A stretch of DNA of 64,000 nucleotides from Pectobacterium sp. CFBP8739 (lineage in GTDB: Bacteria > Pseudomonadota > Gammaproteobacteria > Enterobacterales > Enterobacteriaceae). The position numbers and the translations under genes are program-made. The stretch covers positions 124,001-188,000 of the forward strand of contig NZ_JACDRR010000006.1 in assembly GCF_013449375.1 (NCBI RefSeq). The letters run 5' to 3'. Of this stretch, positions 45,305 to 53,071 are shown piece by piece (position 1 is the first letter of the stretch; every line of letters starts with the position of its first letter). The notes under the pieces were generated by a model, which did not search any database, was not told where the DNA came from, and saw only the letters and a list, made by a program, of their open reading frames with translations.

Positions 45305-46441
45305 TTAAAACAGGGTCAGGTAAACCTCACGAACATCGTCGGCGCTGACCTGTGTTGGCACGTTTTTCATCAGGCGCTGAACCTGTAACGCGGCATCAAC
45401 CAGATACGGCAGGTGATCTTTTTCCACGCCGAGCTGCTGTAAGGTGTTGGGCAGGTTGAGGCGTTTAACCAACTCACTGAAGTAGGTCACCAGCGCCTGC
45501 GCTTTTTCCGCGGTACTCAGCGTCAGATCGGCATCCGGCAGAAGGTCATACGCCTGGGCGAATTTGTCCTGTGCGGCGTCCTGCACGAAACGCATGCAAG
45601 GGGCGAGCAGGATAGCGTTCGCCACGCCGTGTGGGATGTGGTACTTGCCGCCCAGCGGGTAAGACATGGCGTGCACCAGATGCGTACCGGAGTGGGCAAT
45701 GGCGGCACCGCCGTAGTAGGACGCCCACAGCATGTTCAGCTTGGCTTCCATGTTGCTCGGCTCGCGCACGGAGGTTTCGAGGTTGGCAAACAGCTTTTTC
45801 AGGCCAATCAGCGCGTAGTTATCGCTGACCGGGTTGGCAATCGTTGAGGTGAAACACTCAATCAAGTGGCAGAGCGCATCAATACCGGTTGAAGCGGCGA
45901 TATGTGACGGCATGCTGATGGTCAGCTCCGGCACCAGCGCAACGTAGTCCGGCAGCATCACCGGCGTAATAATGCCGACTTTGGTCTCTTTTTCTGGGAT
46001 CGCCAGAATGGCATTCGGCGTGGCTTCTGAACCGGTTCCTGCGGTGGTCGGGATGAGCAGGGATGTTGTGCGGCGCGTCGGTTTTTCCCCTGCCAGCAGG
46101 CTATCCAGCGTAACGGTGTCATCGCCCGCGCACAGTACGGAAAGCAGTTTGGCGACATCCAGCACACTACCGCCACCGACGCCGATCACCAGATCGGTCT
46201 GGGTTTGTGTGAGCTGACTCAGTATTTGGGCAACGTCGTGCTGGCTTGGCTCGGCAGGGACATGATCAACCAACAGAACCTGCGGAACGGCTTGCTTAAC
46301 TTGTGCGATCAGCGCCTGAACGTCAGGCAGCCCGACGATGTTTTTGTCGGTGACAAATAAAACGTGCTGTTTCCCTGCCAACAGGTGACTAATGTCCTGA
46401 AGTACCCGGTAACCGCTGAGGATAGTGCTATTGATATTCAT
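45305..46441 (-). CDS. Iron-containing alcohol dehydrogenase
   Basis: A 378-residue group III (Fe-dependent) alcohol dehydrogenase. The nucleotide-binding GVGGGSVLDVAK, PTTAGTGSEAT and metal-binding GIDALCHLIECF plus YHIPHGVANA motifs are all present (ligands Asp, His, His, His). Substrates in related pathways include lactaldehyde, glyceraldehyde, 4-hydroxybutyrate or hydroxypyruvate-type aldehydes. It is the first gene of the minus-strand run and divergent from the sugar-acid kinase. Confidence 0.9.
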   Translation of the reverse strand: MNINSTILSGYRVLQDISHLLAGKQHVLFVTDKNIVGLPDVQALIAQVKQAVPQVLLVDHVPAEPSQHDVAQILSQLTQTQTDLVIGVGGGSVLDVAKLLSVLCAGDDTVTLDSLLAGEKPTRRTTSLLIPTTAGTGSEATPNAILAIPEKETKVGIITPVMLPDYVALVPELTISMPSHIAASTGIDALCHLIECFTSTIANPVSDNYALIGLKKLFANLETSVREPSNMEAKLNMLWASYYGGAAIAHSGTHLVHAMSYPLGGKYHIPHGVANAILLAPCMRFVQDAAQDKFAQAYDLLPDADLTLSTAEKAQALVTYFSELVKRLNLPNTLQQLGVEKDHLPYLVDAALQVQRLMKNVPTQVSADDVREVYLTLF

Positions 46442-46602
46442 GCTTATTACCTTGCCTTTTCTCTTTCGCCAGAGCGTTATCGCTATGATGATAATCGTTG
46501 CGATGGTGATTACTTTCAGTCAAATGACGTGATTCCCATCGCGTCTAAACGCCATTTGCCACATCGTGGTGATAATTTATAGGTGAAATTCCTTTTAAAT
46601 AA

Positions 46603-46618
46603 TTTGATATTGCTCACA
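46603..46618. promoter_or_regulatory. CRP-like site upstream of the sugar-acid kinase
   Basis: TTTGATATTGCTCACA fits TGTGA-N6-TCACA with one mismatch, 60 bases upstream of the kinase start. Two copies of ATATAATCA (from 46617 and 46638) follow and could be part of a DeoR-type operator. No gene is seen in 46442-46677. Confidence 0.45.
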
Positions 46619-46677
46619 TATAATCAAACGTGATTCAATATAATCATCATCAGGTAATCATGAACCGGGGATGGAGT

Positions 46678-48006
46678 ATGTCGAACGTGCAGCAATCAGC
46701 AGAACAGGTATTAGTGGTCGCTGATGACTTTACGGGTGCCAATGATGCGGGCGTCGGTTTGGCGCAGCATGGCGCGCGGGTTAGCGTCGTCTTTGACGTT
46801 AATAAACTGCATGCGGATTTACTGGACGATGCGGTGGTAATCAACACAGATAGCCGTGCGGCGCGTGATGATATAGCGTCTCAACGTACCGCAGAAGCGG
46901 TTGCAGCCTGGCAGGCCGCAGGCGGGCAAGGCTGGATTATCAAGAAGATTGACTCGACGCTGCGTGGAAATCTAGGCGCGGAAATTGCTGCGGCGTTGTC
47001 TGCGGCAGCCGTGCCCGTCGCGCTGATTGCCGCTGCGTCGCCGACGCTGGGACGTGTGACCCGCAAAGGCGAGGTCTGGGTAAATGGTCGTTTGCTTACC
47101 AACACGGAGTTTGCCAGCGATCCCAAAACGCCGGTGGCCTCGGCTTCTATCGCGGCCCGTCTGGCCGAGCAAACCGCGTTACCGGTGGCGGAAATACACC
47201 TTGATGACGTCCGTCGGGCCAATTTAGTCCAGCGTTTACAGCAGTTGGCGGACGAGGGCGTACGTCTGATTATTCTGGATACGGATGTGCAGGACGATCT
47301 GGCGCATATCGTTGACGCCGCTAGGGCGTTACCGTTTCGCCCCTTGCTGGTCGGTTCGGCTGGCCTGAGCGAAGCGCTGGCAAACGTGCAGGATTTTACG
47401 CGCAAAACGGAGAAGCCGCTGCTGGCTGTCGTCGGGTCAATGAGCGATATCGCTCAAAAACAGATTGCGACCGTTAGATTGCGCAGCGATGTCACGCTGG
47501 TTGAGATCGATATCAACGCGCTCTTTTCACCCCATTCATCCACCGTCATGGCCTCCCAGTGTGAAGAGGCGGTAACCGCGCTGATGAACGGCCACCATTG
47601 CATTATTCGTACCTGTCACAACGACAATCAGCGCTTCGAAATCGATGCGCGGTGCCAGCAGCTTGGGCTTAGCCGACAGCAGCTTGGCGAAACGATCAGC
47701 CACTATCTGGGGGAACTTACGCGCAGCATTGTTCAGGCGCTAGACAGCTTGACAGCGGACAGAACGAACCGGTGTTTGCTGGGGGGGCTGTATTTATCCG
47801 GTGGTGACATTGCGATTGCTGTGGCAACCGCACTGGGCGCGACCGGCTTTCAGATTAAAGGGCAAATCGCATCCTGTGTGCCCTGGGGATATCTGCTGAA
47901 CAGCGTTGTCGGCACGACCCCTGTGATGACTAAAGCGGGGGGTTTTGGCAACGAAACTACTTTGCTCGACGTTTTACGTTTTATTGAGGAGAAGGTCAGT
48001 GAGTAA
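46678..48006 (+). CDS. dtnK: Four-carbon acid sugar kinase (DUF1537; D-threonate/erythronate kinase type)
   Basis: A 442-residue kinase of the former DUF1537 family, which phosphorylates four-carbon sugar acids such as D-threonate or D-erythronate at O4 with ATP. The N-terminal [13 protein letters not shown] is the substrate-binding signature; the C-terminal [18 protein letters not shown] is the nucleotide-binding part. The pairing with PdxA2, overlapping by 8 bases, favours D-threonate-type kinase. Start at 46678 is taken; an ATG at 46660 (AGG upstream) would add six residues. The gene symbol rests on context and is moderately sure. Confidence 0.85.
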   Translation: MSNVQQSAEQVLVVADDFTGANDAGVGLAQHGARVSVVFDVNKLHADLLDDAVVINTDSRAARDDIASQRTAEAVAAWQAAGGQGWIIKKIDSTLRGNLGAEIAAALSAAAVPVALIAAASPTLGRVTRKGEVWVNGRLLTNTEFASDPKTPVASASIAARLAEQTALPVAEIHLDDVRRANLVQRLQQLADEGVRLIILDTDVQDDLAHIVDAARALPFRPLLVGSAGLSEALANVQDFTRKTEKPLLAVVGSMSDIAQKQIATVRLRSDVTLVEIDINALFSPHSSTVMASQCEEAVTALMNGHHCIIRTCHNDNQRFEIDARCQQLGLSRQQLGETISHYLGELTRSIVQALDSLTADRTNRCLLGGLYLSGGDIAIAVATALGATGFQIKGQIASCVPWGYLLNSVVGTTPVMTKAGGFGNETTLLDVLRFIEEKVSE

Positions 48007-48979
48007 AATTATTGCGGTAACCATGGGTGATCCGGCGGGGATTGGACCGGAAATTATTATCAAGTCTCTGGCCGAAGGCGAGCTTTCCGGCGCGCCTGCC
48101 GTGGTGGTGGGCTGCGTACAGACGATGCGACGTATTCTGGCGCTGAATGTGGTGCCCGCCGTAGAGCTGAAAATCATTGATAAGCCGGCTGACGCGGTCT
48201 TCGCGCCGGGCGTCATCAACATCATTGATGAGCCGCTGGAAAATCCTCAGGCGCTGGAGCCTGGTGTCGTTCAGGCACAGGCGGGCGATTTGGCTTATCG
48301 CTGCATCAAGAAAGCGACGGCGCTGGCGATGGCGGGTGAAGTCCACGCGATTGCGACCGCGCCGCTGAATAAAGAGGCGCTGCACTCGGCGGGGCATATT
48401 TATCCGGGTCACACCGAGCTGCTGGCTAAGCTGACCAACAGCCGTGACTACGCGATGGTGCTGTATACCGATAAGTTGAAGGTTATTCATGTTTCAACGC
48501 ACATCGCGCTGCGTAAATTCCTGGATACGCTGAACCGCGATCGCGTGGAAACGGTGATCGAGATGGCGGATGTTTTCCTCAAACGCGTCGGTTTTACCCA
48601 CCCGCGTATCGCTGTTGCCGGGGTTAACCCGCACGCGGGCGAGAACGGCCTGTTTGGTGACGAAGAGATCACCATCGTGTCGCCATCGGTTGAAGCTATG
48701 AAGGCCAAAGGCATTGATGTTTATGGTCCGTGCCCACCGGATACCGTCTATTTGCAGGCGTATGAAGGCCAGTACGATATGGTCGTGGCGATGTATCACG
48801 ATCAGGGACACATTCCGCTCAAGCTGCTGGGTTTCTATGATGGGGTGAATATCACTGCCGGATTGCCATTCATCCGCACCTCTGCTGACCACGGCACGGC
48901 GTTTGACATTGCCTGGACGGGGAAAGCGAAGTCTGAAAGTATGGCGATCTCTATCCAACTCGCGATGCAACTGGCCTGA
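47999..48979 (+). CDS. pdxA2: 4-phospho-D-threonate 3-dehydrogenase (PdxA2)
   Basis: A 326-residue PdxA paralogue. PdxA2 oxidises 4-phospho-D-threonate (or -erythronate); the product decarboxylates to dihydroxyacetone phosphate. [11 protein letters not shown], the metal-ligand histidines in GHTELLAKL and [11 protein letters not shown], and the [10 protein letters not shown] loop are present. The start is GTG at 47999, overlapping the kinase gene, with GAGGAGAAGG upstream. True pyridoxine-synthesis PdxA normally sits with ksgA/surA, so the catabolic assignment is preferred. Confidence 0.88.
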   Translation: MSKIIAVTMGDPAGIGPEIIIKSLAEGELSGAPAVVVGCVQTMRRILALNVVPAVELKIIDKPADAVFAPGVINIIDEPLENPQALEPGVVQAQAGDLAYRCIKKATALAMAGEVHAIATAPLNKEALHSAGHIYPGHTELLAKLTNSRDYAMVLYTDKLKVIHVSTHIALRKFLDTLNRDRVETVIEMADVFLKRVGFTHPRIAVAGVNPHAGENGLFGDEEITIVSPSVEAMKAKGIDVYGPCPPDTVYLQAYEGQYDMVVAMYHDQGHIPLKLLGFYDGVNITAGLPFIRTSADHGTAFDIAWTGKAKSESMAISIQLAMQLA

Positions 48980-49045
48980 TTGACGGTAACTTATCACCGT
49001 TGATGCATGGGTTTTGTAAGCGAATAAAACGCGATACAGCGCGCA

Positions 49046-49096
49046 TTGCAGGATATCTTCCTTCCCGCGTTCGGGAAGGTTTCTGGTATCCTGCAA
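49046..49096. repeat. Long two-part hairpin between pdxA2 and the DeoR gene
   Basis: TTGCAGGATA (49046-49055) pairs with TATCCTGCAA (49087-49096), and inside it CCTTCCC (49060-49066) pairs with GGGAAGG (49073-49079) around a 6-nt loop. No T run follows. It may end pdxA2 mRNA, or be a copy of a dispersed palindrome. Confidence 0.7.
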
Positions 49097-49128
49097 CCAA
49101 CAATTTACAGTAACTTTATGACAGCAAG

Positions 49129-49944
49129 ATGGATATCGCCGTGGATCCTACATTAACCGATGCTTTCCGCATGAGCGGGGATAAAGTACGAGGCCAGAGC
49201 CGTCTTGATCAGATTATGGATTATCTGAAAAGCCATAATCTGGTGACGGTAGATGAGTTGGTGTCCGTGATCGACGCTTCCCCAGCGACGATCCGCCGTG
49301 ATTTAATCAAGTTGGATGAGCAGGGCGTGATTAGTCGCAGTCATGGCGGCGTGACGCTCAATCGTTTTATTCCTTCCCAGCCGACCACGAATGAAAAATT
49401 ACAGCGCAGCCTTCAGGAGAAGCAAGCGATAGCGCGCTATGCCGCAACGCTGGTTAAACCGGGCAGCGCAGTGGTGCTGGATGCAGGAACGACCATGCTG
49501 GAATTGGCGCGTCACCTGACGCATTTGCCGCTGCGCGTGATTACTGCCGATTTGCAAATTGCGCTGTTCCTGTCTGAATTTAAGCAGATCGAAGTGACGA
49601 TTATCGGTGGGCGTATTGATGACAGCAGCCAGTCCTGCATTGGTGAGCACGGTCGCCGTCTGTTACGCAGCATCTATCCCGATATCGCGTTTATCAGTTG
49701 CAACTCATGGAGTCTGGATAAAGGGATCACTACGCCGACGGAAGAAAAAGCGGGCGTGAAGCAAGATCTCGGCGTAAATGCTAGCCGCCGGATACTGCTG
49801 GCGGACAGCAGTAAATACGGCGCCTATTCGCTGTTCTGCGTCATGCCGCTATCTGAACTGACCGACATCATCACCGACAATGCGCTCGCGCCCGAGGTGC
49901 AGGAGCAACTGAAAGGTAAAACGTTCAATCTGACGCTGGTGTAA
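49129..49944 (+). CDS. DeoR-family transcriptional regulator
   Basis: A 271-residue DeoR-type repressor: N-terminal helix-turn-helix (residues about 24-75, [20 protein letters not shown]) and a C-terminal sugar-phosphate isomerase-like sensor with [15 protein letters not shown] and the late ADSSKYG motif. Sensor ligands are usually phosphorylated sugars. It lies 150 bases after pdxA2 in the same direction, so it is the likely local repressor of the kinase/PdxA2 genes. The start at 49129 has no strong ribosome site; an ATG at 49171 is an alternative. Confidence 0.87.
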   Translation: MDIAVDPTLTDAFRMSGDKVRGQSRLDQIMDYLKSHNLVTVDELVSVIDASPATIRRDLIKLDEQGVISRSHGGVTLNRFIPSQPTTNEKLQRSLQEKQAIARYAATLVKPGSAVVLDAGTTMLELARHLTHLPLRVITADLQIALFLSEFKQIEVTIIGGRIDDSSQSCIGEHGRRLLRSIYPDIAFISCNSWSLDKGITTPTEEKAGVKQDLGVNASRRILLADSSKYGAYSLFCVMPLSELTDIITDNALAPEVQEQLKGKTFNLTLV

Positions 49945-50011
49945 GCGAGGGAGGTGCCATCCGTGGCGCTGTCTTTCCTTTTCCCCTGTGTGCTGGCTAA
50001 ATCTTACGTAT

Positions 50012-50890
50012 CTACTTCATGCTGGCCGCGAGGGTATCGACGTTGTGCTTAAACGCCGCGGTATACGTTGCGGCAGGGCCAGAAGCGTCGGTCAGGGCTT
50101 CCGGGTACAGTTCACCACCGGGCTGCGCGCCGCTGGCATCGGCGATTTGTTTCACCAGACGTGCATCGGTCTGGTTTTCAATGAAGTAGCTTTTCACTTT
50201 CTCTTGTTTAATTTGCTTAATCAGCGAGGCCACTTTTTTGCTGCTGGCTTCCGTTTCGGTCGAGTAGCCTACCGGCGACAGGAACTTCACGCCGTAGGCC
50301 TGGCTGAAATAGCCAAACGCGTCATGGCTAGTCAGCACCTTACGCTTTTCTGGTGGAATAGCGGCAAAGGTTTTCTTCGCGTAGCTGTCCAGATCCTGTA
50401 GCTGCCTGATGTAGGCGTCGCCCTGCTGACGATAGTAATCGGCATTCGCTGGGTCGGCTTTCACCAGCGCGTTGACGATGTTGTGCGCGTAGACCACACC
50501 GTTGCTCATGCTGTTCCAGGCATGGGGATCGGTTTCCGTTTTGCCATCTTCCACCATGGTGCGGGTGGCAATGCCGTTTGAGGCTGTCACGACGTCGCCA
50601 CGGTAACCGGATGCGGTGACCAGTCGATCGATCCACCCTTCCAGCCCCAGCCCGTTAACGAAAACCAGATCGGCGTGAGCCAGCGTTTTGCTGTCTTTCG
50701 GCGACGGTTCAAACTCATGCGGATCGCCATTCGGTTTCACCAGATCGGTCACGGTCACACGATCGCCGCCGATATGGCTCACCATATCGCCAAGTACGGA
50801 AAAGCTGGCAACCACATCAAGATTCTTTGCCATCGCCAATGGGCTAAGCAGCAGGCCGGATAACGCGATAGCTAACAGTGAACGTTTCAT
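50012..50890 (-). CDS. Metal (probable zinc) ABC transporter substrate-binding protein
   Basis: A 292-residue periplasmic cluster A-I metal-binding protein (ZnuA/YfeA/AztC group). It begins with a signal peptide (MKRSLLAIALSGLLLSPLAMA). Metal-ligand candidates are His in GDPHEFEPSP, His in DPHAWNS, His in TSHDAFGYF and Asp/Glu near YFIENQTD. There is no long His-rich loop like that of E. coli ZnuA. Start 50890 has GAGGG upstream. The upstream Zur box points to zinc rather than manganese or iron. Confidence 0.87.
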   Translation of the reverse strand: MKRSLLAIALSGLLLSPLAMAKNLDVVASFSVLGDMVSHIGGDRVTVTDLVKPNGDPHEFEPSPKDSKTLAHADLVFVNGLGLEGWIDRLVTASGYRGDVVTASNGIATRTMVEDGKTETDPHAWNSMSNGVVYAHNIVNALVKADPANADYYRQQGDAYIRQLQDLDSYAKKTFAAIPPEKRKVLTSHDAFGYFSQAYGVKFLSPVGYSTETEASSKKVASLIKQIKQEKVKSYFIENQTDARLVKQIADASGAQPGGELYPEALTDASGPAATYTAAFKHNVDTLAASMK

Positions 50891-50930
50891 TTTTCCCTCA
50901 CAGAAAGTTACAAACAACGAGATTCATCGG

Positions 50931-51785
50931 TCAACGACGCTGGCGTAACAGCCCACCGTGGTGACCAACACAGACCGAGAAACAGAAAAACAGCGTCATC
51001 GTCAGGATGATGGCGGGGCCAGCGGGCAGTTCGGCATAGTAAGACCACAGCAGGCCGATTAGGCTGGCGGCCATTCCCTGTAGCACCGCAATGCCGAGCA
51101 TGACGGGCAGACGCTGCGTCCAGAAGCGTGCGCTGGCGGCAGGTAGCATCATCATGCCGACCGTCATCAGTGTGCCTAGCAGCTGGAACCCGGCGACCAG
51201 ATTCAGCACCACCAGCGACAGAAATAGGCCATGGATCAACGCCCGATAGCGGCCTGAACTGATGCGCAGGAAGGTCACATCAAACGATTCAATCACCAGC
51301 GCCCGATAGAGCACAGCCAGCACCAGCAAAGAGGTCGATCCGATCAGCGCAATGTCGATCAGCGCGGCGCGATCCACTGCGAGGATCGACCCGAACAGCA
51401 CATGCAGCAGATCGACGCTGGATCCGCGCAGTGACACCAGCGTGACGCCGAGCGCCAGCGAGCCGAGGTAAAATCCGGCAAAGCTGGCGTCCTCTTTTAA
51501 TTCCGTGTGGCGGGTGACGAAGCCGGAGAGCATGGCGACGGCCAGTCCGGCGATAAAGCCGCCGATTCCCATCGCCAGCAGCGACATCCCGGAGATGAGA
51601 TAGCCGATGGCGACACCGGGTAAGACCGCGTGCGACAGTGCATCGCCAATCAGGCTCATGCGCCGCAGCAGCAGGAAACAGCCCAGCGGCGCGGCGCTTA
51701 GCGTGATGACCAGACAGCCGACCAGCGCACGACGCATAAAACCGAATTCGGCAAAAGGAGAGGTGATCAGGTGAAATAACATCAT
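50931..51785 (-). CDS. Metal ABC transporter permease (ZnuB/MntB family)
   Basis: A 284-residue inner-membrane permease with seven to eight hydrophobic helices. LLRRMSLIGDALSHAVLPGVAIGYL is the family signature region and MLPAASARFW the late conserved block. It overlaps the ATPase stop by 4 bases (ATGA) and is followed by the binding-protein gene 40 bases later. Confidence 0.9.
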   Translation of the reverse strand: MMLFHLITSPFAEFGFMRRALVGCLVITLSAAPLGCFLLLRRMSLIGDALSHAVLPGVAIGYLISGMSLLAMGIGGFIAGLAVAMLSGFVTRHTELKEDASFAGFYLGSLALGVTLVSLRGSSVDLLHVLFGSILAVDRAALIDIALIGSTSLLVLAVLYRALVIESFDVTFLRISSGRYRALIHGLFLSLVVLNLVAGFQLLGTLMTVGMMMLPAASARFWTQRLPVMLGIAVLQGMAASLIGLLWSYYAELPAGPAIILTMTLFFCFSVCVGHHGGLLRQRR

Positions 51786-52492
51786 GACGTGACGATCCTG
51801 AGCGTTGGCGTATCGCTGTCGGCCTTGCGCAGGCTATGTAGTATGGGCTGAGCATCTCCCCAGCGATGGCCGTCCGGAGTGAGATGCAAGATGTTCGGGA
51901 AGTGCTGACTGACCAGTTCCAGATCGTGCAAAACGGCCAGAATGGTTCTTCCTTCGGCGTGAAGCTGCTCGATTGTCTGTAAAAGCGCCTGCGTGGTTTG
52001 GCTATCGATGCCGGTAAAAGGTTCATCCAGCAGAATGATGGGAGCCTGTGTCAGCAGTAGCCGCGCGAAGAGCACGCGCTGTAGCTGCCCACCGGACAGG
52101 ACGCCAATATGCCGATCGGCGAAATCCGCCATGGAGACGGCGTCGAGCGCATCGGTCGCTTTTCTATGCCAGTTGGCGTTGATACTCCGCAGCAAGCCGC
52201 GATGGGGCAATGACCCCATGAGTACCAGATCGCGTACGCTGATAGGGAACTGCCGATCGAATTCAGAGAGCTGCGGCAAATAGCCGATGGCATTATCTTT
52301 GCTGTCATCGCCGAGGCGGAATGAGCCGGAAAGCGGTGGCAGCAGGCCAGCCAGCGTTTTCAGTAATGTGGATTTTCCGCAGCCGTTTGCGCCGATAATC
52401 GCCGTCAGCGAACCCTGATGGAAACATCCGCTGATTGTCGCGAGAGGCGGCTGACGACGATAGCCAATGGCCAGTTCCTGTAGGGCAATCAT
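51782..52492 (-). CDS. Metal ABC transporter ATP-binding protein
   Basis: A 236-residue ABC ATPase for the metal importer. Walker A GANGCGKST, signature LSGGQ, Walker B IILLDEP and the switch His in VLHDLE are present. The ATG at 52492 overlaps the stop codon of a 34-codon upstream frame as ATGA, so its translation may depend on that small frame; the only other ribosome-like sequence is a weak GGTGGTG. Confidence 0.9.
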   Translation of the reverse strand: MIALQELAIGYRRQPPLATISGCFHQGSLTAIIGANGCGKSTLLKTLAGLLPPLSGSFRLGDDSKDNAIGYLPQLSEFDRQFPISVRDLVLMGSLPHRGLLRSINANWHRKATDALDAVSMADFADRHIGVLSGGQLQRVLFARLLLTQAPIILLDEPFTGIDSQTTQALLQTIEQLHAEGRTILAVLHDLELVSQHFPNILHLTPDGHRWGDAQPILHSLRKADSDTPTLRIVTS

Positions 52493-52593
52493 GGCAACAC
52501 CACCGCCCACCCGACCAATAGCCACAACAGCACCAACAGCAGGGAAACCAGTAACACGCGCTTAAGCGCGGAGAGGGAGTAAAAACTTGTCAT
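52489..52593 (-). CDS. Small single-span membrane protein upstream of the metal ABC operon
   Basis: A 34-codon frame missed by length filters. It starts ATG at 52593, runs MTSFYSLSALKR then a hydrophobic stretch of about 20 residues rich in Leu, Val and Trp (VLLVSLLLVLLWLLVGWAVV), and ends LP-stop. The Lys-Arg pair before the span predicts N-in topology. Its TGA overlaps the ATPase ATG (ATGA), a coupling signature. It begins about 22 bases downstream of the predicted transcription start in the Zur-controlled promoter and has no clear Shine-Dalgarno. It could be a transporter subunit-like peptide or merely a coupling leader. Confidence 0.6.
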   Translation of the reverse strand: MTSFYSLSALKRVLLVSLLLVLLWLLVGWAVVLP

Positions 52594-52615
52594 TATCATC
52601 GGTAAAAAGCTAATT

Positions 52616-52630
52616 TGTTATATTATAACA
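52616..52630 (-). promoter_or_regulatory. Zur box and promoter of the metal ABC operon
   Basis: TGTTATATTATAACA is a perfect palindrome around a central T and matches the enterobacterial Zur core TGTTATANTATAACA. Its minus strand contains a consensus -10 element TATAAT (52627-52622), so bound Zur would block RNA polymerase when zinc is sufficient. Confidence 0.85.
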
Positions 52631-52770
52631 TACCGATTTTTATCGATGACGATAGGGGTAATAGGTAAGAAAGTATGTAAGTCGATTAGGTTTGGTTTGG
52701 GGGAATATTTCGTGCGTCGCACTGCTGACAAACCCCAGCCAACTCATATCGCGATGGCACTTCTTTTCAC

Positions 52771-52983
52771 GGCGTAAAAAATTATGCTGAGGAGATAGCA
52801 GGCTTAGGATGAGCCGCATGGACGCGGCTCAAGCTTGCGCCACGTCGGGAGCGTGTCGCAAGCGGTCCTCTAAGCCTGATACCGACGAAGGCACCGCTTT
52901 AGCGGCATAATTTCCGCCAAAAAGCCGAGGTTCATAGGGGGCTGGCGTAGCCCCCTATGTCGGGCGCGTGCTACGACGTAGCA
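52771..52983. repeat. Composite palindromic intergenic element
   Basis: An outer inverted repeat (AAATTATGC at 52778-52786, GCATAATTT at 52905-52913) encloses a three-way junction: base stem CAGGCTTAG/CTAAGCCTG (52799-52878), arm TGAGCCGC/GCGGCTCA, and arm GCTTGCG-CACG/CGTG-CGCAAGC. Next come an 11-bp hairpin CATAGGGGGCT/AGCCCCCTATG (52933-52959) and TGCTACG/CGTAGCA (52969-52983). The 85-codon minus-strand frame through it is not a credible gene. The rest of 52631-53071 shows no gene. Confidence 0.75.
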
Positions 52984-53071
52984 TGAAAAGAACAATGTTC
53001 GAAGCGCACGAAACGCTCTCGCATCTGCATAACCATAACCCATGTGACTAAAAGCCAATTCCATGAACACA

